From: Ustulina deusta
Lineage: Eukaryota > Ascomycota > Sordariomycetes > Xylariales > Xylariaceae
Assembly (NCBI GenBank): GCA_023159155.1
Contig: JAJNNX010000008.1
Location: 1,349,520-1,413,519, forward strand
Reading direction: 5' to 3'
Length of the DNA: 64,000 nucleotides
Part shown: piece after piece, positions 52,111-62,460 of the stretch
How positions within the stretch are numbered: position 1 is the first letter of the stretch
Layout of the letters: every line of letters begins with the position of its first letter
The notes under the pieces: generated by a model
What the model was told of the DNA's origin: nothing
Seen by the model: the letters and a program-made list of their open reading frames with translations, nothing else
The model's database searches: none
Program-made: the position numbers and the translations under genes

Positions 52111-52259
52111 ATTATTATAATATATAACTAAAAAACATTTATAACTATAAAAAAAGTTTAATCTTTTTTAAGTTTTTATAACTTTTATTAAAAATTTATA
52201 AAATATTATAATAAAACAGTAGTTCTTTTTAATTATTTAATAAAAAAAGAAATATTGTT

Positions 52260-52610
52260 TAAATAGACTAAATAGTACAAAAAAGCTTTTTAAAAGCTAA
52301 AAAAAATCTTTACGTTAACTTTTATTTTTAAATATTTTGATTACGAGCTATTTATTAAAATAAAAACAGATACTTTTAATAGCATAGTAGCAAAAGCTAT
52401 ATTCTAATTATATAACAACAAATAGTACTTTATTACATTTTATTCTAAAACTATATATAATACTAAATTAAATTATAATATTTATAATAAAAAAATGCTA
52501 GTAATAGCTCTAGTACTTAAAAAGTAGCAAGCTAAACTAATCAATAATTATAACTATTTTTTAGTTTTTATAGACTATAAAATATTAAAATATTTTAGCA
52601 AAAAATAATA
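52260..52610 (+). pseudogene. gypsy RNase H relic (element D)
   Basis: Continues the RT frame: KAF, KLKKIFTLTFIFKYFDYEL then FIKIKTDTF (family I.TDAS), FITFYSKTI, NYNIYNKKMLVIALVLKK and IDYKILKYF (family TDHKNLEYF), followed at about 52.68 kb by PRKKNVVINA (family RPGKENVVADALSR). Typical Ty3/gypsy RNase H with scattered stops. Confidence 0.82.
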
Positions 52611-54438
52611 CTTTAATTTAAAATAAACCAAATAAATATTTTTATTTTTTAAATATAACTTTTTAATTATTTACTAACCTCGAAAAAAAAATGTAGTAAT
52701 AAACGCAATATTTTATAAATAAAAAAATCTACAAATATAAACTAAAAAAAAAAAGGCATATAAACATATAACCTTGTTTAAACTTATATATAGTATTTTT
52801 TTATTTTAAAAAAATAATATTATAATATTATACAAAATATAACCTTATATTAACTTAAAACAACTAAAAAGCGCTTAATTAATAGATTATATTTTATATA
52901 AAAATAGAATAAACTTTAGTATAAAAATTTACTAATAAAAAGTTAGAATAAGCATAAAAAATAACCTGTAGGTTATTAAAAAAGGACTTACAACTTTTAA
53001 AAATAAATTAGTTGTTTTAAATGCTTTGTACTTATATATGCGACTAATTAAAAAAATATATAACGGAATACTAACTATATATTTTAAAAAAAAAATTAAG
53101 ACAACTAGTTATTTAATAATATTAGTAGCGAAAAATAATAAAGAATTGCAATATATATATAGCTAACTGCTTAAGATGCTGCTTAGCTAAAGTACTAAAA
53201 AATAAAACCTTTAGCAAGTTATACCTGTTTTTAATATTTAATAAAATATAAAAATATTTAGTAATAGATTTTAAATAAATATTTAAAGATTAATATAGTT
53301 ATAATAATATATTAATAATAGTTAACTAGTTAAATAAGCAAGCATAAATAATTTTTTATATAATATAAGCTATATTTAAAGATATAGCCTATATATATTA
53401 TAAAGGCCCTTTTAAAATATTTGAAATATTTATAACAATTATTTTAAATAAAGGATTATAATTTATATTTATATTTATAAACAAACAATATAAACTAATA
53501 AGTATAACTTATATTTTAGCTTTAGTAAGATATTATAAAATAGTAGAATAAGCAGATATTATAAATAAATATTTTAACTAAAAGTTAAAACTTTATATAA
53601 ACTATTATTAAAATGATTAGTCCAAAAAAATACTTACTATAGATTATATATAAATAGCTTTACTATATAAGTTTATAGGCTTAACGCCTTACAAAATAAA
53701 AATAAGATTTTTAATGCTATTTTATTTTAATTAAAAGAACAAAACAGCTAAAAAAAAAATAAACAAATTATTAATATAAAAAAAAGCTCTAAGAAAAAAC
53801 ATATAAAAAAGGGCTAAAAAAATAGTCCAGTTTGTTAATATGGCTAAATTATATTTATAAAATATATAAAATTACATAATATAGCAAACTAATAAAAGTT
53901 ATAAAAATTTTAATTTTAATATAAAAAATTATATATTTATACTAAAAAAACAATAAAGCTAGAAAATAAACCGCTTATTTAATAAGCTTAACTATTTAAT
54001 AACGCAACAAACGTTCAAAATTTTGGCATATATTAGCAATACTTTTATATTTAAAGTATTTTTTTTTTAGCGAGCTACAAATAAATATTATGCTAATAGA
54101 TTATAAAAATACCCTAATAACTTATTGCTAAAGCAAGAAGTAAAAAACCTAAAAAGCAAAATAATTAAGCTAAAAAGCAAAGAAAGTTTATAATAAAAAA
54201 AATAAAAACTTTAAAGATATACTATAAAAAACTATAATACTAAATTAACTAAAAAGGCTAAAATATTGAAGAAGGACGGGGCAACTCGACACCAAAAACA
54301 ACTAAAAACAACAAAAACAAACTAGAGCGCCTGCTACTAGAAAACTAGTATGAATGCCATGCGTGTGAAGTAAGTGTTGCTCTGAGAAGTTCGAAGGCTT
54401 TTATAGCTATTCGAACCCCCGAATGCAGCCGAAGATCA

Positions 54439-54471
54439 GCCGATTCGGGCCGCAGGCGGCCCGAATACGGC
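54439..54471. repeat. Strong GC hairpin in the 270-bp insert
   Basis: Arms ATTCGGGCCGC and GCGGCCCGAAT with loop AG, extended by GCCG and CGGC around one bulged A. Very stable as RNA or cruciform DNA. Confidence 0.85.
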
Positions 54472-54502
54472 TAACAATTGACGTGCAGCCACATTCGCAG
54501 CT

Positions 54503-54519
54503 GCTAGCGGGCCGCTAGC
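54503..54519. repeat. Second GC hairpin in the 270-bp insert
   Basis: GCTAGCGG, a single G, CCGCTAGC: 8-bp perfect arms with a 1-base centre. Confidence 0.85.
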
Positions 54520-54932
54520 ACCAGCCCTGCTGCAATATTAATAATAAATAGTATTTAGTAAAAAACTTTAAAAATAACGCAAAAGTACTAAAAAAGTTCT
54601 ATAATAAGAACTTTAAATTAGTAGGGCTGCTAATAAAATTAAAAAAATAGCTAAAAGCTGCAAAAAATAATAAATTTAATAAAGCATACTTTAATAATAA
54701 TAAAGCTATACTAAAAAATATAAAAAAGTTTTAATAAAAGAACATATAAAATAATTTTATATTTAAGTTATAATATAATAAAATTTTTTAATATTATATA
54801 TAAAAAAACTTATTTAATAGCATAATAAAATAAAGGCCTAGATTAAAATTAATAAGTAAATATTTAAAGCTATTTTTTTTTTAGTTAGAAAGCACTTGTT
54901 TAAGTATATACGAACATATCTTTTTTTTTTTT

Positions 54933-54942
54933 GCAGGGGAGG
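54933..54942 (+). other. Polypurine tract of element D
   Basis: GCAGGGGAGG directly before the right LTR, preceded by a run of T. This is the plus-strand primer site of LTR retrotransposons and fixes the orientation. Confidence 0.75.
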
Positions 54943-55214
54943 TAGTTATAGTATGGTGGCTAGTGGCCGGCAGTATGGCTATAACCTATAAGCCATACAA
55001 ACCGCAATTTTTAATTCTCAGGTTATATGATTTATACTTGGCCAGCACCTAGCAATTACCTAACAGCTGCCTACACCTCCTACCAATCTACCTATAAAAA
55101 ACCTACAACGTACCTTTATAAAATTATCTTTTTTTTTTTTTTATATTTAGATTCTAATGCAAAGTTCGCTTTCGGAATGAAGCCTTGCCTTTTATGATTG
55201 CCTAACGCGTAATA
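54943..55214. repeat. LTR of element D, right
   Basis: 272 bp, tagttatagtatggtggc to gcctaacgcgtaata, followed by TTAA. Confidence 0.9.
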
Positions 55215-55218
55215 TTAA

Positions 55219-56823
55219 TTCTAGTTAGTTAGTAATTATATTATTTTAATTATTGCTTTAATTATTTAAATATTATAAATAAAAAAGCTTTTTATTTTAG
55301 CTATTAATTATTTAATTACTAGGTTTATATATATATAAACTATTAGGGGTATAATAAAAAAGGTAGTTATAGGTAGCTAGGTTAGGGGAATAACTAGTAA
55401 GGCTTAAAATAGTTATATTTATATAACTTGCTAAATAAAGTAAAAAGGTATGTTTAGTAATAGTTTTAGGCTCGTAGTACTATTTAGAAAACTTAATATT
55501 ATTATTTGTAGCTAAAAGAAAAATTCTAAGTTGGCCTATTGTTTAAAAATATTTATAGCATTAGTATATTCTTTTTATTATAAGTTATCTTTAATAATTC
55601 TATATTTATTAAAAATATTTTTAAAATAATTAAAAAGGATTAATTTAACTAAGTTATATAAATAAGATTTTTTAAGTATTAAAAGGATTTTTTAGCTAAG
55701 TTTATTAACTAAAGCTATATATTTAAAGAAAAATTAAGCATAATTTTAAAAAGTTGTTTTAGTACTTAGGAAGAGCTTAATAAGTTATTTTTTTTATAAT
55801 TAGGTTTATTTAAGATTAATTGCTTTATATTTTTATTTTAAGCTTATAATAGTTTGATCTTAATTAATATAAAAACTAATAATATATTAAATTATATATT
55901 TTTTAATTATAGTTTTTGTTTAGTATAGTAACTAATTAATTTATTTAGCTTATAAAAGTCTATATAATTTAAAGAGTTTTTTTATTTTATAAAACTATTT
56001 AGTTATATTTTTTTTATTAAATTAGTTTTAAAAGCAGGATATAAGATTAGAAATAAGTAAACTAACAATATATAGAACTATAGTGCTCCTAAGGACTAAT
56101 TATATAAATATTAAAAGCTTAGCTAGCTAATATTTATTAATCTGATTATTAGTTAGTATAGTATTAAAAGTAAATATATTTATAATTGGAGTGTTTAAAG
56201 TAAACTTTATTAAAAAAAGCCTAAAATTTTATAGTTATTTTAAAATATTTAGGTTATTTATTTTAAGTTGCTAATTAGAACTATTAGTATATAAAAGTAA
56301 TAAAATAATAAATATTTTAAAAATAAAACAATAATTTTTAGGTTTTAATAATATTTTTTTGTTTAATATTTTATAGTTTTTATTGCTATATAAATATATA
56401 TAATTAGTATAATACTTCTATAGGTTTTTTATTAAAAGCTTATATATATTTAAGTTTAGTAAATATATTAGCTTTTTTAATATAACTATAGTTAAGTTTT
56501 ATATTTTTTTTATAGATCTAATAAAAGTAGTATAATATTATTAGTATTTTTATAGTTAATTGTTCTAAAAATAATAGTTCTATTAATACTTTATATTTAT
56601 TTAATTTTTGTTATAGTATTATTTTTGTATTATATTATTAAATTATATTAAAAGTTTAGCTTTATATAAAGATTTATTAAAAAAAATATAACTAATTAGT
56701 ATAATTAGTGGTTAATTTTTATATATTAGGTATATTAGCTAGAAATATTAGTTTTTAATTATAGGTTGTGCTTTAAAAAGTATTAAATAATATTGATTTT
56801 TGTTGCTTTATTAAAAATACTAA
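55219..56823. other. Element B interior, segment 4
   Basis: 1.6 kb of AT-rich, stop-filled sequence between element D and the right LTR of B. No motif recognised. Confidence 0.5.
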
Positions 56824-57187
56824 TAAAATAAAGCATGGCTTTTAATTAGCATATTATATATTTAAACTAACTAAACTTACTTGATTTTTTTATATTAAAT
56901 TATATTTTTTAGCTTATAAATCTTTATATATATCAGGTTAAGATCTAATATATAAATATAAATAAAAACGCAATAATTAATTAATAAAAACAAATTTTTA
57001 TTTTTTATTTAATATTCTATAATAATTATCTATTGTTTTTTTTGTAAAAAAAAAAGTTTTTTGTAGTTTTAAATAAAAACGCACGTTTTTTATATTTTTT
57101 GTTCTATAATCTCCGAAGTTTCCGAAAATACGTTTTATTCTATGACTAAGGACCTGTTTCCTGTATGTATGCACCAGCCCTACTACA
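56824..57187. repeat. LTR of element B, right
   Basis: 364 bp. Its 3' third (57100-57187) keeps more C/G than the left copy; its 5' part has lost more. Ends ctactaca, followed by atac. Confidence 0.85.
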
Positions 57188-57399
57188 ATACGCTTGTATT
57201 AGTTAAAAGTAGTATTTATAGGTCTATTAATATAGTTGTTTTTATTTCTAGTTTGTAGTGCTGTTTTTTTGGCGCGATTTTTTAATTATAGTATGTAAGG
57301 CTTAATATATAACTTTAGTAATCTGTAGCTGCGTTAATCTTTTGATTAGAGTATATAAAGCTTAAATATATGACTGCGGGCTAATTTTATGGACTATTA

Positions 57400-58340
57400 G
57401 TATAGTAGTAAATCTATTATTAGTACCTATTATAAGTAGTAGTAAGCTTTTAATAGCTTATAATAACTGTAATAAGTTGTAGTAAATTTAATAGCATTTT
57501 TAATAGTATTTAGTAGCTATAGCAAGTATATAATAAGTTCTCTAGAAGTTTTTTTATATATTTGTGCGTTATATATTAGAAGCTTTTTAAAACCTTTTTT
57601 TTTTATAATGTTTTTAATAGTACTTAGCTATTATAATAAGTTATAATAAGTCTAGCAATATATTTAATAGTATGTAATACTTATAATATATATATAGTAA
57701 GCTTTTTAAAAGCTTTTTCTTTTGTTATTTTAGAGCTTTTAATAATATTTAGTAGCTATAATTAGATATAAAGCAGTACTACAAATACTTATGTATTACA
57801 TGTGGTAAGCTTTTTAAAAGTATTTTTTTTTTTACTTAAGCAAACTTTTGTGCGCACTCTAGTATTACAAATAGTAAGCTTTATAGAAACGTTTCTTTTT
57901 TTGTTATAGCAAAGCTTTTAATAAGATTTAATAGCTATAATCGGTTATATAACAGTTTAGCGCAGAGCATACTTATATATTATATATAATAAGCTTTATA
58001 AAAGCGTTTTTCTTTTTGCTAGTAAAACTTTTAATAAAATTTAATAGCTATAATTAAATATATAACAATTAATAAACTTTTTAAAGGCTTTTTTTTTTTG
58101 CTAGTAAAATAGTATTATAAATTATACTTATATATAATATATAATAAGCTTTATAAAAACGTTTTTTTTTATTGCAAAGCTTTTAATAGTATTTAGTAGC
58201 TATAATTAGTTATAAAGCAATTAATAAGCTTTTTTAAAAATTTTCTTTTTTTTACTATAGTAGAGCTTTTATTAAAATTTAGTAGCTATGATTAAATATA
58301 AAGCAGTACTTTTAGCTAATTAGATTTTATTAGCAACTTG
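57400..58340. repeat. Degenerate tandem repeats inside element A
   Basis: A unit of roughly 100-130 bp recurs at least six times: an AAGCTTTTAATA..ATTTAGTAGCTATAATTA-like block, then AAAGCAGTAC or TATAACAATTAATAAG, then a CTTTTTAAAAGC block and a T-rich run. Units differ by transitions and small indels. It probably represents a tandem array that was amplified before RIP. Confidence 0.6.
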
Positions 58341-58779
58341 CAAAATAATTGCTATTTTTTTAGCTAGTAAATACTAAATACTAAGTACCCTTAATAAAGT
58401 AAATCTTATTAGTGCTTTACAAAATAATTATTAATTCTTTAGCACAAGTTTAGTTATTTTTATATTTTTTTAAAAGTATACTAGACATTTTTATTGCGCT
58501 TTATTTGTTAGCTAGCCAATTGCTTAGTTATAGGATTAAAAACTTATTTATTAGGTCTAAGCTTTAGAAAAGCATACTAGTAGCACGTTTCTAAGTAATA
58601 GCTATAGCAAAACATATAATCTATTATATTAAAGTTCTTTTTTTTTAGCTTGGATATATATATTAATACAAAAACGCTTAGTAAAAATATATTTAAAGCT
58701 TTTTTTATTACTATTAAACTACTCTTTGTTACTTTTAAATAAATAATCAAATTTAAAATAATTAGCAGGCTTGCCACTT

Positions 58780-58970
58780 TTACTATTGCTATTCTTATTA
58801 TTATAATTAGATTTAAAATAGTTAGTAAGCTTATTATTTTTACTATTGCTTTTGTTACTATTACTATTAGTACTAGATTTTTTAAACTTTTTAAGCTTTT
58901 CGGCCAGCTTTTTAGCCAGCTTTTTGGTAGGCTTTTTGTTTAGTTTTTTGGTTAGGTTGCCTTTAGTAAT
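58780..58970 (-). pseudogene. Gag-like Lys/Asn/Ser-rich relic in element A
   Basis: On the minus strand an open stretch reads TKKLNKKPTKKLAKKLAEKL, then Ser/Asn repeats, then GKPANYFKFD. The last part could be a decayed zinc knuckle in which Cys codons became Tyr or Phe, but this is weak. It suggests that A is coded on the minus strand. Confidence 0.3.
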
Positions 58971-60060
58971 AAATGCTAACTAGGCGCTTTTTTTAATAGT
59001 TCTTAAAAAGTTCTATATATTAGCTTTTTAGTATAGCTTAGTAGCTATAGTCTAATATTTTAAAGTATTATTTATTATAGCAGTACAGTATATAAATCTA
59101 AACAATATAATCTAGTCTAAATAGGATTTTTAAAAAGCTTTTTTTAAGTTAGTAACTAGCTTAAAAGTATTTATTTTAAACTTTCTAGTATAGACTTTAG
59201 TAATTTTGTTTAATTATATATTAGTTTACTTAACAAAATTTATAACGTATTTTCTAGTTAATACATTAATAAATACTATATATTTATATTGATATTTAAA
59301 CTTTAGAGCTACTTATATTATATTATTAAATTCTTTTAAGTTATTATACTACTAATTAATAGTTTAAATTGCTTTTATATAAGTTAATTAGTAGTTAAAA
59401 TAAACTATTTTCTATATTTATTTAGAAAACTTAATAGTTTTAGTATAGTAAGTATTATAATATTTAAAAGCTATATTATAACGCTATTTAATATATTAAT
59501 ATAGGCGTTTTTTAGTAGTTATAAGATCTACGTACGTTATAATAAAAAAATCGGTATATAAATTTAAAAAGAATTTGTTAATTGCTAGTACTTTTAGTAC
59601 TATAGACTATAGGGCTCGATTTATAGATATTATATAATCCTATAAGTCTTAGCTACGGGCACTAGTAATAAAGTTTTCTTTTTATAATAAAAAATTATTA
59701 AATAAATTAAAAATAGTTATTATAGCTATTATAAGCTGTTTAGCTAGATCTAATAAAATTGCAGTGTTTAGTATAAATATTTGTTATTATATATATAACA
59801 CTTACTATTGTTTACGCGTATATATTGCATATTTAGTTTAATTGCAGTAAAAAGAGCGCTTGCTATTAGTATTTATAGCGTTTATAACAGAATATTTTAT
59901 AAAAAGATTAATAGCACTTTATTATACGGCTTAAAAAGCTTGCTAGCGCTATATATAGTGCTTGCAGTAAAATATTTTTCTAAATAAATTGCTAGCAAAT
60001 ATGTATGCTAGTAAAAAGCTCGCTGGCGGTAGAATATAAGGTATTAATAAGATTTTTAAT

Positions 60061-60308
60061 TGTTAGATTTAGCACTAGCGATCTTGCTACGTATTGCCCG
60101 CAAAAGGTCTATTATATTATTGTTGTTTTAGGTTTGTATAGGTGTATTTTATACCCTACATATATATATATCCTTTATATAGTTAGGTGTAGATCTATTT
60201 ATTTAGCTATATAACGCTTTATTTGCTAAGGGCATACCTCCTATAAGGGCACCTCTTACTAGCCACTCTATGGCTCATATCACCACCTAGCCACCACTTA
60301 ATCCGACA
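60061..60308. repeat. LTR of element A, right
   Basis: 248 bp, TGTTAGATTTAG to TCCGACA. The last 80 bp keep more C/G than the left copy (for example caccacctagccaccac). The open frame 60005-60214 overlaps it and is chance. Confidence 0.8.
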
Positions 60309-61032
60309 ATGTAAAAAGGTTTTAAAAATAATAAAAACTTTAGTAAAATATAGTATATATATTTTTTAATTTAAAATAAAGCCATTAAATTAGTTAAATT
60401 AAAATTTATTAATTATATATATATTAATAATATAATAATAATTAATATTAATATTTTTTTAAATTGTTTTAAAGCTTTAAAATTAGCTAATATTTTTTTC
60501 GAACGTTTTTTTAATATAAACAAAATAAAAATTAGCTAAAACGTTAGAAATAACTATTAAATTATTTTTAAAACTATTATATGCTTAGCTTTAAAAAAGA
60601 CTATTAAAAAAAACAAATAAATTATTTATTTTAAATATATTAGTATTAAAAATATAGTTTTATTATTTCTAATAATTTTTTAAAAAAACTAAAATTTAAG
60701 TTTAATAGTTTTTAAATTAAAATTATAACTTTTATAAAAACTAATACTTTAAAGTTTTATTTAATAAATAAATTTATAATTTTATTATTATTAATTAATT
60801 TATTAATATTTTTATTTTTTTTATGTAAAACTATTTTAGTAATATATAAATTATTTTAATATATAATAGCTATAACTTATATATAAATAATAATTTTTTT
60901 TAGCTTTATTTTTTAAATAAAATATAGCTTTTGTTTTATAAATCTTAATATAATTATATTATATAAGCATTAAATATTAGAGTTTTTAATTTATTTAAAA
61001 AAGCTTTAAAAAAAAATTAAAAAATTTTTAGT

Positions 61033-61266
61033 TATAATAGTTAGTATAGTTTTAGAAAGACTTATAAGAACTCTAGACCTATATAGCAATAAAATAAAAA
61101 ATTTATATATGAATTAACTTATAACTTTATAACTATATATATAAAATTTATATTTATTTATTTTATAAATTAAAAAAAAATTTTTTTTTTTTTTTTTTTA
61201 TCTTAAAATTTTTGTTTATAATATTAATAAATTAGCTATAAAAACTTTACTTAATTAATTATAACA
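61033..61266 (-). repeat. Inverted LTR-like repeat, copy 1
   Basis: 234 bp, inverted complement of 62224-62460. Shared landmark (plus strand here): ctctagacctatatagcaat. Its inner end is taattataaca. This copy has lost more C/G than copy 2. Confidence 0.8.
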
Positions 61267-62223
61267 CTACTTTAAATTTATTAATTATTTATTAATAAAC
61301 ATTTAATAAATATATATTTTGTATTTTGTTATAATTAATAAAATATAAATAAACTTTTTTTTTTAATTATATATTTAATATAAAAGATTATATATTTAAT
61401 AATATAAATTTAATTTTAATATAATTTTAATAAAACTTTTAATTTTTATATTATTTTTAGGTTTTAAATAATTAAAATAATTTTAGTTTTTAAGTATAGC
61501 TAGCTTTTTATTATTAAATAATTTTAAAAAAAAAATTTTATATTAAACTTTTTTATAAATGTTTTAAATAAACAAATATTTAAAAGAAAATTTAAAAAAA
61601 ATAAAAAGTTAAAACTTAAAAAAATAAAATTTAAAGTAAAACTAAAACAATTTAAAATAAATAATATATTTAAAAATATTTTAAAAAATATTAAAACTAT
61701 ATAAACTTATAACTTTATATTCGTTTTAATAGAACTTTTTTAATAAATAAATAAATAAAATATTAATTTAAAACTTTTTAGTTTTATTACTTTATTTATT
61801 TTTTATTTTATTAGTTTATTTTTTAATATTTTAAACTTTATTTATATTAAAAAAGCTAAAATATAAAAAATTAATTTTAATAAATTTATAAAAAATAAAG
61901 TTTTATTTAATAATTAGGTTTATAAATTAATAAAAAAGCTAAATAAAAATATAATTATGTTTTAAATTAAAAATAGCTAATTTTAATATATTATAAATTA
62001 AGTAAAAAAATATAGGAAAAAATTAATAAAAATATATTTTTATTTAATTAAAAAACTATTAAATAATATTATTAAAATAATTTAAATTTATTAATAATTT
62101 ATCATAATTTTAATTGAATAATTATTATTTATAAAATATTTTAAATTTATATATATAAAACTAATAAAAATATTAATTTATTAAATTATAATAAAAATAT
62201 AAATTATAGAACTATTTTTATAT

Positions 62224-62460
62224 TGTTACGATTAGTTAAGTAAAGCTTCTATAGCTAGTTTATTAATATTATAAATAAAGACTCTAAGCTAAAAAGAAAA
62301 AAAAGAAAGGAAAAAAGTCAGAGTTTATAAAATAAATAGATATAGACTTTGTATATATAACTATAGAGTTATAGGTTGATTTATATATAAACTTCCTATT
62401 TTATTGCTATATAGGTCTAGAGTTTTTATAAGTTTTGCTAAAACTATACTAATTGTTATA
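62224..62460 (+). repeat. Inverted LTR-like repeat, copy 2
   Basis: 237 bp, begins TGTTACGATTAGT and ends ACTAATTGTTATA, so each copy itself has imperfect inverted ends, as LTRs do. The TGTTA ends of the two copies face each other across 957 bp. No clear target duplication around either copy or the pair. Confidence 0.8.

Larger units (their letters stand above)
54266..54535. mobile_element. GC-rich 270-bp insertion that escaped RIP, MITE-like
   Basis: A patch of normal GC inside the AT-rich 3' part of element D. It begins TTGAAGAAGGACGGGG and ends CCCTGCTGCAA; these ends form an imperfect inverted repeat (11 of the first 15 positions) and both ends abut TA; the larger AATATT is also present on both sides (54262-54267, 54534-54539). 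It has three hairpins: GTTCGAA/TTCGAAC (54389-54416), an 11-bp-arm stem with a 2-base loop (54439-54471 including outer pairs) and an 8-bp-arm stem with a 1-base loop (54503-54519). It has no coding frame of note. Either it arrived after RIP or it was too short to be targeted. A MITE is my best guess; a SINE-like or solo-LTR origin is possible. Confidence 0.6.
48075..55214 (+). mobile_element. Complete Ty3/gypsy retrotransposon D, RIP-mutated
   Basis: About 7.14 kb with LTRs 48075-48346 and 54943-55214 (272 bp each), flanked by TTAA (48071-48074, 55215-55218; TTAAT if the LTR boundary moves one base). A purine tract GCAGGGGAGG (54933-54942) directly precedes the right LTR, which sets the coding strand as plus. 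In order on the plus strand: an unresolved gag zone (about 48.5-50.3 kb), reverse transcriptase (51580-52110), RNase H (52260-52610), then the integrase zone (about 52.7-54.0 kb, motifs not resolved). RT-RH before IN is the gypsy order. All frames carry stops; catalytic Asp codons are mutated. A 270-bp GC-rich insertion sits at 54266-54535. Confidence 0.92.
28137..57187 (-). mobile_element. LTR element B, nested in A and itself carrying three insertions
   Basis: Bounded by 364-bp direct repeats (28137-28500 and 56824-57187) of equal length. They begin TAAAAT (TG after allowing for RIP) and end TACA/TGTA. The target duplication is ATAC (or AATAC, one base ambiguous) at 28132-28136 and 57187-57191. 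Removing B restores the interrupted repeat of element A. Inside are the Fot1-type copy 2, element C and element D. The remaining B-derived sequence is about 12 kb, longer than a usual LTR retrotransposon interior, so another unrecognised insertion is likely. T-rich plus strand and a purine-rich minus-strand tract beside 28501 suggest minus orientation. No pol motif identified. Confidence 0.8.
27640..60308 (-). mobile_element. Outer LTR element A, split by a 29-kb nested insertion
   Basis: Bounded by near-identical 248-bp repeats (27640-27887 and 60061-60308) starting TGTYAGATTTAGCACTAGCG and ending in CA, both in the same orientation. If element B (28137-57187) is removed, about 3.1 kb of internal sequence remains: a short piece 27888-28136 and 57188-60060. 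It holds degenerate tandem repeats and, on the minus strand, a Lys/Asn/Ser-rich gag-like stretch, but no recognisable pol, so it may be non-autonomous. A purine run (minus strand AAAAAGG) beside the left LTR suggests minus orientation. The flanking 5-mers (atatt, atgta) do not match, so pairing of these LTRs rests on identity and position only. Confidence 0.55.

Noticed and set aside
54389..54416. tRNA or tRNA-derived gene, because of the GTTCGAA cores in the GC-rich insert.
   Set aside because: No cloverleaf can be drawn and there is no convincing A box; only a resemblance to the B-box core remains.
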